From positions 1 to 20,157 of the IMG/VR virus record IMGVR_UViG_3300048833_000135: DNA of 20,157 nucleotides, one strand, 5' to 3'. Below the pieces are notes generated by a model. The model was given only the letters and a program-made list of their open reading frames with translations, was not told the DNA's origin and searched no databases. This DNA is from a virus. The translations under genes were made by a program, and so were the position numbers. Of this stretch, positions 1-6,998 are shown one piece after another; positions within the stretch are counted from its first letter, which is position 1, and every line of letters begins with the position of its first letter.

Positions 1-30
1 GCCGTCGATCAGGACGGTGTCGGGGATCAC
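1..30 (-). CDS. Start of next tail gene (probable distal tail protein), cut by window edge
   Basis: Only the first ten codons are inside the window, reading M(GTG)-I-P-D-T-V-L-I-D-G. The GTG start overlaps the tape measure stop in a GTGA arrangement (4 bases shared), which is typical translational coupling in this operon. In siphovirus gene order the gene after the tape measure is usually the distal tail (Dit) or first minor tail protein, so that is the inferred role. The sequence itself is too short to confirm a family. Confidence 0.55.
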   Translation of the reverse strand, partial: MIPDTVLIDG

Positions 31-3000
31 GCGGTCCTCCCGGTCAGGAACCCGAGGTCGCGCAGCGCCTGCGCGGTGCTGCCGACGTAGGTGCGGGGGG
101 CGTGCTGCTGCACGGTGAGCTGCTCGATGTAGGTCCCGCCGGCTCCGACGCCGGCGCCGGGCCGGGTGCGGGCGGGAGCAGCGGTGCCCAGGCCGCTGGT
201 GAGCGCGGACGCGATCCGGTCGCTGCTCTTGGCCACGGTGGGCAGCTCGTCGACCACGCCGAGCGGGACGGCGGCGGTGAAGTTCGCGCCGATGCCGCGG
301 CCGATGCGGGACGGCGACTTGATGCCGAGCTTCTTCTTCAGCGCCTTCACCATTGCGGTGGCGATCTTCGTCATCGCGTTCTCGACGGTCTTGATCTGGG
401 AGAGCAGCCCGTTCACGAGGCCCTTGGTGGAGTCGACGCCGGCGCCGTACAGGCCGACTGCGGCGGTCTCGGCCAGGCCCTTGCCCTGGGTGTTCAGGCC
501 GGATGCGAGCTGCTTGATCTTGGTGAAGTCGGCGTCGTTGGCCCGGACCAGCGCCGCCGCGGTGTCTGCTCCGTCGAGGCCGGCGTCGATGAGCTGCTGC
601 AGGAACGTGCGCGGCAGGCCCCGCTTGATCAGGGTCGCGATGTTGGCCCGGAACCGCTTGAGGGTGTCCAGGCGCTTGGCCAGCGCGCGGACCAGGCCCG
701 GCCCGGAGCGGGGCAGGATGGTGATGTCGGGCATCACGCTCTGCCGGACCCGGGTCTTGAGGTCTCGGACGTCCTGCAGCTTCGCCAGCAGCGCCTGCCG
801 CTGCGTGGCCAGGGTCTGCAGCTGCGCGTTCGACGACCGGATCCGCGCGACCATCGCCTTCTCCGCGCCGCCGGACAGGGCGTCGCGGACCTGGCTGATC
901 AGGCCCTTGAGTCGGTTCTTGATCTCCTCGGGCTTCGCGGTGACCAGGTCGCGGACGAAGGTGCCGGCGATGGTGTCGAGGACGGCGCTGCGGGCCTGGG
1001 CCGCCTTGCTGCTCGTAGCCGTGCTGCCCGTCCTCTTGCCGTTGAGGTTCTTGCGGAACATGGCGAGCAGGCCCTCGTACTGCTGCTGCAGGGCCTTGTA
1101 GGCGGCGGAGTCGGTGCCCGTCCCGGTCGTCCCGTTCGGCGCGAAGCTGCTGCCGGTCTTGGAGGCTGCGGCGATCCCGGCGAGGGAGCTGGTGTTGACG
1201 AACGACGTCTGCACGGCGAGCGTGACGGGGATGGTGGTGCCCTGCGCCATCGCGGAGAGCCGGGTCTGGACCTCCTGCAGGCGGGTGTCGACGCCGGCGA
1301 CGTAGGTCTCGGTCGCGCTGGCGAAGACCCGCATCGAGTCGGCGCCCTGGCGGGCGGACTGGGCGAGCCCGTCGCCGACGCCGGGGATGATGCCGGCGAC
1401 GGTCGCGAGGCCGTCCAGGAGGCTGGCCAGCGCGCCGCCGACGAAGTCCTGCACGATGGTGGATGCGGCCCCGAGGAGGGTCTTCTGCCACTGCAGCGTC
1501 CCGATCTCGGCGAACGCGATCGCCTTCACCAGCACGTCCATGGCCCAGGCGACGGCGGGCAGCACTGCGCGGGCGAGCTCGCCGAGGAAAGGGACCAGCG
1601 GGCTGACCGCGTAGAACAGGTCCCCCAGTCCCTTCCCGAGGGTCAGGAGCGCGGGGGCGAGGGACGGCAGGGATCGGGCCAGCTCGTCGGCGACGATGCT
1701 GGCGAAGGCCTGGAACGACGGGGTGAGCGCCTCGATCGCCGGGGTCAGAGCGTCCATGATGCCGAGCAGCCCGGTGCCGAAGACCTGGAGCAGGCTCGTG
1801 CCGACGGGGAGGACGGCGGCGAGCAGGTCGCCGCCCTTGGTGGCCAGGTCGGCGAACAGGGGCGCGAGCTGGGCGAACCCGTCGACCAGCGCCGGGGCGA
1901 CGGTCTGCGCGAGGTTGGTCAGGGCGGGGCCGAGGATGGTGCCGAACGACGTCGCGAACGACGTGATCGACGGCTGCAGGGTCTTGATCGCCTCGGTGAT
2001 CGCGGGCAGCGCGGGCGCGAGACCGTCGGACAGCCCGATCGTGAGGGCGTCCTTGAGGTTGGAGAACACCCCGGCGAGGGTCTGGGCCTGCTTGGCCATG
2101 AGCCCGCCGAACGCCTTGGTGTTCTTCGTGCCGTTCTCGACACCGGACACGAGGGCCTGCACTGCGAAGTCGGCCGGGACGAGGCCCTTCTCGATCAGCT
2201 TCTGCATCTCGACGGTGGTGGTCCCGGCGGTGTCGGCGAGGATCTGCAGCCCGTTGACGCCGAGCTCGGACAGCTGCAGGAGCTCGTCGCCCTGCACGCG
2301 GCCCTTGGCCTGGATCTGGCCGAGGGCGCGGACGAACGAGTCGACTCCGGCCTGCCCGCGGCCCAGACCTGCGGCGGCGTCGCCGGCGGCCTGCAGGATC
2401 GGCAGGACCTTGTCGGCGGCGAAACCGAAGCCGAGGAGCTGCTGCGCGGCGACGGTGAGGCCGGGCAGCTCGAACGGGGTCGCCTTGGCGAAGGTGCGCA
2501 GCTGGTCGATGAACCCCTGCGCGGCGGACTGGGAGCCGAGGAGGGTCTCGAACGCGACGTTGGCCTGCTGGAGGTCGGACGCGGACTTCAGCGCGTACCC
2601 GCCGATCGCGGTGAACACCGCGGCGGCGCCGGCGCCGGCGAGGGCGACGAGCTTGGCGAGGTTCGCGGCGGCAGTAGCCGCGGCGGATCCCAGCCGCGGC
2701 AGTGCGTTGGCGCCGAGGTCGCCGATCTTGCCCACGAGGCCGGAGGCGTACCCGCCGACCTCTCGCAGCCCGCCGCCGAGCCGCTTGAGCGGCACCGACG
2801 CGCGTGCGGCGGCACCGCCGAGGGTGCCCAGACGGCCGGTGAACGCTGACGCGGCGGCCTCGCTGGACCGGAACCCGGCGATGAAGTCGGTCAAGGGCAG
2901 GGCGGCCCGCTTGAGGGCGGGGGCCTGCTCGCCGATGCGCTGCAGCTGCTTGACCAGTCCCTGGCCCAGGGTGCGGGACAGGCCGCCTGCGGCCTGACGG

Positions 3001-3137
3001 CCGATCCGCTCGCCGAGCTCGCGGCCGGCTGTCTCGGTGGGGGCGCGCAGCTGCTTGCTGATCGCGGCGGCGCCGCCCCGGAACGACGGGAGGAGGGTGA
3101 CGTAGGCGACTGCGACCTCAGCACCGGTGGCGGGCAC
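27..3137 (-). CDS. Tail tape measure protein
   Basis: This 1036-residue protein is the longest in the window. It sets tail length and is packed inside the tail tube, from which it is released at DNA ejection. Residues about 183-375 match the conserved tape-measure N-terminal domain, with features such as FETLLGS, ATPFELPGL, LGFGFAADKVLPIL, and GDELLQLSELGVNGLQIL. A hydrophobic Ala/Gly/Val-rich segment lies at about 159-183, and a long run of amphipathic and hydrophobic helices follows at about 385-550, as expected for a protein that interacts with the host membrane. The region after about residue 680 is Lys/Arg-rich and helical. The start is GTG at 3137, chosen because GGAGGAGGG lies just upstream and the preceding chaperone stop is only 3 bases away. 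At the usual rough 0.15 nm per residue the tail would be about 150 nm long; that is an inference from family behaviour. Confidence 0.95.
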   Translation of the reverse strand: MPATGAEVAVAYVTLLPSFRGGAAAISKQLRAPTETAGRELGERIGRQAAGGLSRTLGQGLVKQLQRIGEQAPALKRAALPLTDFIAGFRSSEAAASAFTGRLGTLGGAAARASVPLKRLGGGLREVGGYASGLVGKIGDLGANALPRLGSAAATAAANLAKLVALAGAGAAAVFTAIGGYALKSASDLQQANVAFETLLGSQSAAQGFIDQLRTFAKATPFELPGLTVAAQQLLGFGFAADKVLPILQAAGDAAAGLGRGQAGVDSFVRALGQIQAKGRVQGDELLQLSELGVNGLQILADTAGTTTVEMQKLIEKGLVPADFAVQALVSGVENGTKNTKAFGGLMAKQAQTLAGVFSNLKDALTIGLSDGLAPALPAITEAIKTLQPSITSFATSFGTILGPALTNLAQTVAPALVDGFAQLAPLFADLATKGGDLLAAVLPVGTSLLQVFGTGLLGIMDALTPAIEALTPSFQAFASIVADELARSLPSLAPALLTLGKGLGDLFYAVSPLVPFLGELARAVLPAVAWAMDVLVKAIAFAEIGTLQWQKTLLGAASTIVQDFVGGALASLLDGLATVAGIIPGVGDGLAQSARQGADSMRVFASATETYVAGVDTRLQEVQTRLSAMAQGTTIPVTLAVQTSFVNTSSLAGIAAASKTGSSFAPNGTTGTGTDSAAYKALQQQYEGLLAMFRKNLNGKRTGSTATSSKAAQARSAVLDTIAGTFVRDLVTAKPEEIKNRLKGLISQVRDALSGGAEKAMVARIRSSNAQLQTLATQRQALLAKLQDVRDLKTRVRQSVMPDITILPRSGPGLVRALAKRLDTLKRFRANIATLIKRGLPRTFLQQLIDAGLDGADTAAALVRANDADFTKIKQLASGLNTQGKGLAETAAVGLYGAGVDSTKGLVNGLLSQIKTVENAMTKIATAMVKALKKKLGIKSPSRIGRGIGANFTAAVPLGVVDELPTVAKSSDRIASALTSGLGTAAPARTRPGAGVGAGGTYIEQLTVQQHAPRTYVGSTAQALRDLGFLTGRTA

Positions 3138-3140
3138 GGG

Positions 3141-3862
3141 TCATCCCTCCTCCCGGTTCGGGGCGATCGCGGCGAGCACGGCTCGCGCATGGTCGGGGTC
3201 GAGCGGCTTGGGCGGGCGCCGCTTGGGGCGGCCGCCCAGGATGGGTGGCAGCGGGGGCTGGTTGCGGCCCTTCTGGCCGTCCTTGGTCTGCTGCCACAGC
3301 AGCAGGTCGAGCTTGTGGACCACGGCGGTGAGCAGCCGGGCCTCGAGGCTCCATTCGGCCTGCTCGAGGTCGTCGTCGCTGGCGTAGGAGCGGGCCAGGC
3401 GGCTGGTGGGGTCGTCGAGCGCTGCCTGCAGCAGCCGTCCGAGCCGCGCCCAGGTGAGGGCGGGGGTGCCGAGGTCGAGGATGTCGACGCCCCAGCGGGC
3501 GAGCAGGTCGTCCTCGACCTCGGCGAACCGGTCCCGGAGCAGGCCGAGCAGGCCTGCTATTCCCCCGTGCTCGCGCCGTGGACCTGCTCGAGCATGCTCG
3601 CGAGCATGGTCCCGGAGCCGCCGGCGTCGACGAACGCCTGGTAGTCCTCGTCGCCCATGACGATGCGGCAGGCGTCGGCGACGCGGCCGGCGATGAGGGC
3701 GTCGGACGCTCCGTCGGGCCACACCTGGATCGGGGGGATGACGAAGACGCGGTCGGCGGCCTCGATCTCCAGGCCGCTCTCCTCGATCTGCTCGGCCTTC
3801 CAGGCCTCGAGGCTGATGCGGGTGCGGGTGGTCTTGCCGGTGGTGCGGTTGCGCGGGGGCAT
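3141..3862 (-). CDS. Tail assembly chaperone G-T fusion made by -1 frameshift
   Basis: The second reading frame (down to 3141) has no convincing start of its own and is best read as the extension of the upstream 101-residue chaperone. Translating 3862 to 3563, slipping back one base, and continuing from 3563 to 3141 gives a protein of about 240 residues. The join would read ...S-T-G then G-I-A-G-L-L. The extension contains a charged helical segment (DRFAEVEDDLLARWGVDILDL) and a basic, proline-rich C-terminus, as is usual for T-domain extensions. In lambda-like phages the short and long forms are made at a fixed ratio and both bind the tape measure during tail assembly. The location between tube and tape measure genes is diagnostic. 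The slip itself is inferred from the sequence, not shown. Confidence 0.8.
3557..3862 (-). CDS. Tail assembly chaperone, short (G) form
   Basis: This is a 101-residue protein lying between the tail tube and tape measure genes, the standard position for the short tail assembly chaperone. It begins MPPRNRTTGKTTRTRISLEAW, has an acidic middle, and ends with a helical segment (GTMLASMLEQVHGASTGE). The ATG at 3862 is supported by AAGGAG five bases upstream. Its stop codon (TAG, 3559-3557) directly follows the G-run where the -1 shift into the T frame is proposed. It is expected to bind the tape measure protein and to be absent from the finished virion. Sequence identity of these chaperones is generally low, so the call rests on position, length and the frameshift. 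Confidence 0.8.
   Translation of the reverse strand: MPPRNRTTGKTTRTRISLEAWKAEQIEESGLEIEAADRVFVIPPIQVWPDGASDALIAGRVADACRIVMGDEDYQAFVDAGGSGTMLASMLEQVHGASTGE
3560..3568 (-). promoter_or_regulatory. -1 programmed frameshift site in tail assembly chaperone
   Basis: On the coding strand the end of the short chaperone reads AGC ACG GGG GAA TAG. A run of five G (3566-3562) lets a glycine tRNA on GGG (3565-3563) slip back one base onto another GGG. Reading then continues GGA ATA GCA in the frame that stays open to 3141. The zero-frame stop comes one codon after the slip point. This is a G-run rather than a full XXXYYYZ heptamer with perfect re-pairing at both sites, so efficiency may be modest. Confidence 0.7.
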
Positions 3863-3912
3863 GGCTACTCCTTCGACGCGGGGGTTGGTGTCGGCGCGGG
3901 TGGTGGGTCGGG

Positions 3913-3956
3913 CACGTCGGGGGCCGCCTCCCGCGCCGGCGCCGGCCCCCGACGTG
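3913..3956 (-). terminator. 14-bp-stem hairpin just after the tail tube gene
   Basis: The arms 3913-3926 and 3943-3956 are perfect inverted repeats (CACGTCGGGGGCCG on the plus strand and its reverse complement), with a 16-base loop. The structure begins 2 bases after the tail tube stop codon. There is no T-run after it on the coding strand. It could be a partial terminator, or a 3'-end stabiliser that lets tube mRNA outnumber the downstream chaperone and tape measure messages. High-GC actinobacteria often use hairpins without U-tracts, so the terminator label is plausible but not certain. Confidence 0.55.
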
Positions 3957-3958
3957 GA

Positions 3959-4504
3959 TCAGGACGCGCCCAGCGCCGACCAGAACTTGCGGGCGGGCTT
4001 CCCGTCGAGGACGGCGGAGTTGTACGCCTTGATGGTCACGCCGTAGCCGAGGAGCTCGCCGGAGACGGCGTTGCGCTCGGCGAGCTCGGTGACCTGGCCC
4101 TCGGGGATGAAGGTGCGCTCGACCTTGCCGCTCTCGCTGTCGACGTAGTCGATGATGAACGCCTGCCGGGCGCCGAGGGCGCCGGGCTCGACGTCGAGGA
4201 CGCCGGCGACGAGGTCCTGGCCGTAGTACAGCTCGAGGACCTCTTTCTTGGTCTCGATCATCGTGAAGCTGATCTGGTAGGAGCCGTCGGTGACGTCCTC
4301 GCGGACGGTCGCGGCGTTCTGCCAGGCCTTCTTCTCGTCGGTGGTGCGGTTGATCGTCTCGGTGACGCCGTCCTCGTTGAGGTAGCCGAGGTCGGTGTAG
4401 CCCGTGGCGGCGGAGACTGCGGAGGTGGGGACGGCCGCGCCGGTGTCGGCGACGTAGACCGCGCCCGTGACCGCCACGCGGGTGTTTGCGCTGTCCAGGG
4501 ACAT
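3959..4504 (-). CDS. Major tail tube protein
   Basis: This 181-residue protein is predicted to stack as rings that form the tail tube around the tape measure. It starts MSLDSANTRVAVTGAVYVAD and shows the typical tube pattern of beta strands: GYTDLGYLNEDGVTETI, SYQISFTMIETKKEVLELYYG, then a late beta pair (QAFIIDYVDSESGKVERTFI) and EGQVTEL. Position directly before the chaperone pair and tape measure supports the call. The ATG has AAGGAG five bases upstream, one of the better ribosome sites in the window, as expected for an abundant protein. The gene is flanked by predicted hairpins on both sides (4540-4578 and 3913-3956), which may set its message apart from its neighbours. Confidence 0.9.
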   Translation of the reverse strand: MSLDSANTRVAVTGAVYVADTGAAVPTSAVSAATGYTDLGYLNEDGVTETINRTTDEKKAWQNAATVREDVTDGSYQISFTMIETKKEVLELYYGQDLVAGVLDVEPGALGARQAFIIDYVDSESGKVERTFIPEGQVTELAERNAVSGELLGYGVTIKAYNSAVLDGKPARKFWSALGAS

Positions 4505-4539
4505 GCAGACTCCTTGGGGTGGTGTGGTGTGCGGAGCGT

Positions 4540-4578
4540 GACGGCGGGCGCCGTCTGGACCCGGCCTCGGTGGCCGGG
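4540..4578 (-). other. Two short hairpins between tail terminator and tail tube genes
   Basis: Two inverted repeats lie in the 79-base gap. The first on the coding strand has arms 4572-4578 and 4560-4566 (CCCGGCC/GGCCGGG, loop of 5). The second has arms 4550-4555 and 4540-4545 (GACGGC/GCCGTC, loop of 4). No T-run follows. They may act as RNA processing, stability or weak termination structures ahead of the tube gene. Short GC hairpins are common by chance at this GC content, so support is modest. Confidence 0.35.
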
Positions 4579-4583
4579 CCCGG

Positions 4584-4985
4584 TCAGATGGCCGAGCCGC
4601 GGACGAGCAGCTCGACGGTGAAGTAGCGCGCGAACGTCCCGGACTCCTCGGGCAGCGCGTAGGGGCCGCTGGCGTAGGTGACGCCGAGGACGGGCCCGGC
4701 GCCGGGGGCTGCCTCGAGCAGGGCGCGGCACAGGGCGGCGAGGTCGATCGCGTCGGTCTCGACGGGGGCGTGCACGCGGATCCCGAGGCGGGCGCGCTCT
4801 CGGACCAGGTCGAGTCGGGGCCCGCCGTCGCGGCGCACGACGACCGCGCGCCCGGTCAGCGGGTTCGGGGTGCGGGTCGCGACGGTCACGGCGTCGGCGT
4901 AGGGCTCGTCGCGGGCGGCGAGCTGGGCGGCGAGGTGGGCGACGGCCCAGGCCTCGACGTCGGGGAACGCGATGATCTCGGTCAT
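4584..4985 (-). CDS. Tail terminator / tail completion protein
   Basis: This 133-residue protein lies between the gp10-like gene and the tail tube gene, the place of the tail terminator (lambda gpU or HK97 gp10/gp11 region). It starts MTEIIAFPDVEAWAVAHLAAQLAA and has an alpha/beta pattern with ATRTPNPLTGRAVVVRRDGG and LGIRVHA. The late strand FARYFTVELLVRG is typical of tail-terminator and minor capsid proteins of this fold. Such proteins cap the finished tube at its head-facing end and form the joining surface. The ATG overlaps the previous stop by 4 bases (ATGA), indicating coupled translation. The assignment relies on order, length and fold pattern. Confidence 0.7.
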   Translation of the reverse strand: MTEIIAFPDVEAWAVAHLAAQLAARDEPYADAVTVATRTPNPLTGRAVVVRRDGGPRLDLVRERARLGIRVHAPVETDAIDLAALCRALLEAAPGAGPVLGVTYASGPYALPEESGTFARYFTVELLVRGSAI

Positions 4986-5266
4986 GCGAGCCTGCCGGCG
5001 TCGAGGGCGCGGGCGAGGTTCCCGGTGCGGGACTCCACGACGAGGGCGTAGTCCACGCTCGCGCCGATGCGCACGGCGGCGCGGTCGGTCTCGTCGCTGG
5101 AGACCTCGATGGAGTCGGCGTAGTCGCCGGAGTCGACCGGGGCGGTGGCGCGGGCGACGGCGGCGACGGCGCGGCCGCGGCGCTGCAGGTCCGCGAGGAC
5201 GCCGGGGTCCTTGAGCAGCTGCTCGACGCCGGGTGAGTTGAGGACGACCTTGACCCGGGGCGGCAT
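4982..5266 (-). CDS. HK97 gp10-like head-tail/tail component
   Basis: This 94-residue protein has the hallmark pattern of the HK97 gp10 family: a helix with AVAAVARATAPVDSGDYADSI (residues about 33-53), a short beta region (AAVRIGASVDYALVVE) and a C-terminal segment RTGNLARALDA. Members act at the head-tail joint or in tail completion. The ATG at 5266 shares one base with the upstream TGA (TGATG), so translation is probably coupled. A much longer open frame runs upstream through the neighbouring connector gene, but its N-terminal part is Arg/Pro-rich shadow sequence and was excluded. Confidence 0.8.
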   Translation of the reverse strand: MPPRVKVVLNSPGVEQLLKDPGVLADLQRRGRAVAAVARATAPVDSGDYADSIEVSSDETDRAAVRIGASVDYALVVESRTGNLARALDAGRLA

Positions 5267-5577
5267 CAGCCGGTCACCTGCTTGAGGCGGACGACCTGGC
5301 CGCTGCTGCCCCAGCCGGCGGGGGCGCCGTCGACGAGCCAGGTGCTGCCGCGGGCCTCGACGGTGTCGCCGGCGGCGATCGCGGCGGACGCGGGCGCGTA
5401 CACGTCGAGGAGGGTGCGGACGGCGCCGCGGTCGACCTCGACGGGTTCGCCGGAGGACACCGGGGCGATGCGGCAGCCGCGGACGGTGGTCCGCACAGCC
5501 GGGCCCGGCACGGGGTTGCCCAGCCGGTCGGTCCCGGTAGCGGCGCCGGGGCGCACGACGATGATCGACTCGATCAC
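5266..5577 (-). CDS. Head-tail connector / stopper protein
   Basis: This 103-residue protein lies between the first connector and the gp10-like gene. Its pattern is a short beta barrel: IIVVRPGAATGTDRLGNPVPG, TTVRGCRIAPVSSGEP, LLDVYAPASAAIAAGDTVEARG, then STWLVDGAP. This is typical of head-closure (stopper) proteins of the SPP1 gp16/HK97 gp7 type, which close the portal channel after packaging. The start is GTG at 5577, overlapping the previous stop by 4 bases (GTGA). No ATG occurs near the start of the real frame. The open frame reaches further upstream as Arg/Gly-rich noise, which was rejected. Confidence 0.75.
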   Translation of the reverse strand: MIESIIVVRPGAATGTDRLGNPVPGPAVRTTVRGCRIAPVSSGEPVEVDRGAVRTLLDVYAPASAAIAAGDTVEARGSTWLVDGAPAGWGSSGQVVRLKQVTG

Positions 5578-6035
5578 GGCTCCCCCTTCCACCAGGGGAA
5601 CGGCTCGTCGGTGCCGTCGACGGGCTGGTAGGCGGTGTCGTCGAGGTAGTCGCCGCGGGTGGTGGACAGGCTCCACACGCCGGGCCGCGACACCGGGTAC
5701 AGGTCGGCGATGGTCTGCTTCTCGGCGTCGGTGAGGTAGACGCCCTCGACGCCGCGGGCACCCCACCGGTTCGCGAACGGCCCGGCCTGCACGGACTCCG
5801 ACATCGTCGGGTTCATCCACGCCCGGCCCGCGGCGGCGCACACGATCATGACGACCTGGTCGGGAACCACGAGCGTCCCGGCCTCGTCGAGGAAGCTGCG
5901 GCGCGCCTCGGTGCGGACCAGTGCGGACGCGGCGGCGAGCAGCCACGTCGCGCGGGTGGACTGGTCGTCGACGGACGGGGCGTCGGCGGGCAGGGAGGCG
6001 GAGAACTCGTCGAGGTCAACGAGCGGCTGCTGCAT
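5574..6035 (-). CDS. Head-tail adaptor (connector) protein
   Basis: This 153-residue protein fits the helical adaptor family that sits under the portal (HK97 gp6 / SPP1 gp15 type). The N-terminal half is helical, with TRATWLLAAASALVRTEARRSF followed by VPDQVVMIVCAAAGRAWMNP. The segment SVQAGPFANRWG and a C-terminal LTDAEKQTIADLYP are typical of the family in actinobacterial phages. The ATG at 6035 is preceded by GGGAG with a 7-base gap. It overlaps the end of the glycosyltransferase gene by 20 bases, so that gene was inserted between capsid and adaptor in the usual gene order without a spacer. Confidence 0.85.
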   Translation of the reverse strand: MQQPLVDLDEFSASLPADAPSVDDQSTRATWLLAAASALVRTEARRSFLDEAGTLVVPDQVVMIVCAAAGRAWMNPTMSESVQAGPFANRWGARGVEGVYLTDAEKQTIADLYPVSRPGVWSLSTTRGDYLDDTAYQPVDGTDEPFPWWKGEP

Positions 6036-6972
6036 GGCGGGGCTCCCAGGCTTCGACGGCGGCGACGAACGCGGCGTGGTCGGCGGTGGCGGCGTGCGCG
6101 GCCGCGCGGGCGCGGGCGCGCTCGGACGCGGCCTGCCACGTCGAGGTGTCGTGCAGGGCGGTGATGGCCGCGGACCAGGCGGGCACGTCGTCGCGGTCGA
6201 CGAAGACGCCGGCGTCGCCGAGGTTGGCGAGCAGCCCGTCGGCGGGGTGCGCGATGACGGGGACGCCGTGCGCCATGGCCTCGGCGGCGGTCATCGACCA
6301 GGACTCCTGCGCGCTGGGCGCGAGCAGGACCCGGGTGCGGGACCACACCTGCTCGGCCATGAGGGGCGCTGGGACGGGCTGTGCGACCTCGACGTTGCCC
6401 GGCACTGCGGAGGGCACGATCTGGTCCCCGTAGCCACCCAGGACGGCCAGGAACGGCACGTGGGGCAGGGCTGCGGCGATGTCCCAGAACCGGCCGGCCT
6501 TGTTCTCGTTGAGGTTCACGATCGTCACCCGGTCCCCGGACACGGGGGCAGCTGGGATGCGCAGCGGCGGGGTGACGACCAGCGCGTCGCGCTCGCCGAG
6601 GGTGTCGGCCATGAGCCGGCTGTTGCAGACGACGAGCTCGGGGTCGGTCTTGGACAGGCCCACGCGCACGCCGATGCCGGCGTTGTGGCAGACCGCGACG
6701 ATCCGGCCGCCGCGGTGCCGGCGGATCTCCCGCGCGGTGGACGCGTAGTCGGGGTGGCACACGATGACGTCGTAGCGGCCGTCCCACGCGCCGGCGCGGC
6801 CGCGCACACGGATGCCTTCGTGCTCCCACGGCGGAGGCTTCTCGTCGCCGCGCACGACCACGGTGATGTCGTGGCCGCGCGCGGCGAGCGAGCGGAGCAG
6901 CTGGTGGGTCATCAGCTCGGACCCGATCCAGCGGGCCGGCGGGTAGGACAGGAGCGTCGCGACGACCCGCAT
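6016..6972 (-). CDS. GT4-type (GT-B fold) glycosyltransferase
   Basis: This 318-residue enzyme is predicted to move a sugar from an activated donor to an acceptor. It has a two-domain GT-B pattern: an N-terminal acceptor domain starting MRVVATLLSYPPARWIGSE with HQLLRSLAARGHDITVVV, and a C-terminal donor domain. The donor-binding motif is E223-x7-E231 within QESWSMTAAEAMAHGVPVI, followed by DGLLANLGDAGVFVD, the classical GT4 signature. A strand IVNLNENKAGRFW (about 151-163) matches the donor-domain start. The ATG at 6972 has AGGAG seven to eight bases upstream; an open frame continuing further upstream overlaps the capsid gene and is shadow. It sits directly after the capsid gene and before the adaptor, so a structural protein is the likeliest acceptor, though this is inference. 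Host wall or teichoic acid modification is the alternative. Confidence 0.9.
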   Translation of the reverse strand: MRVVATLLSYPPARWIGSELMTHQLLRSLAARGHDITVVVRGDEKPPPWEHEGIRVRGRAGAWDGRYDVIVCHPDYASTAREIRRHRGGRIVAVCHNAGIGVRVGLSKTDPELVVCNSRLMADTLGERDALVVTPPLRIPAAPVSGDRVTIVNLNENKAGRFWDIAAALPHVPFLAVLGGYGDQIVPSAVPGNVEVAQPVPAPLMAEQVWSRTRVLLAPSAQESWSMTAAEAMAHGVPVIAHPADGLLANLGDAGVFVDRDDVPAWSAAITALHDTSTWQAASERARARAAAHAATADHAAFVAAVEAWEPRHAAAAR

Positions 6973-6998
6973 GCGGCGCTCCTGCCCTACCTCGATGG

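Noticed and set aside
102-2849. A 915-codon open frame on the plus strand opposite the tape measure gene
   Set aside because: Composition is Gly/Asp/Leu/Val noise typical of the antisense frame in very GC-rich DNA, and the minus strand holds a clear tape measure protein.
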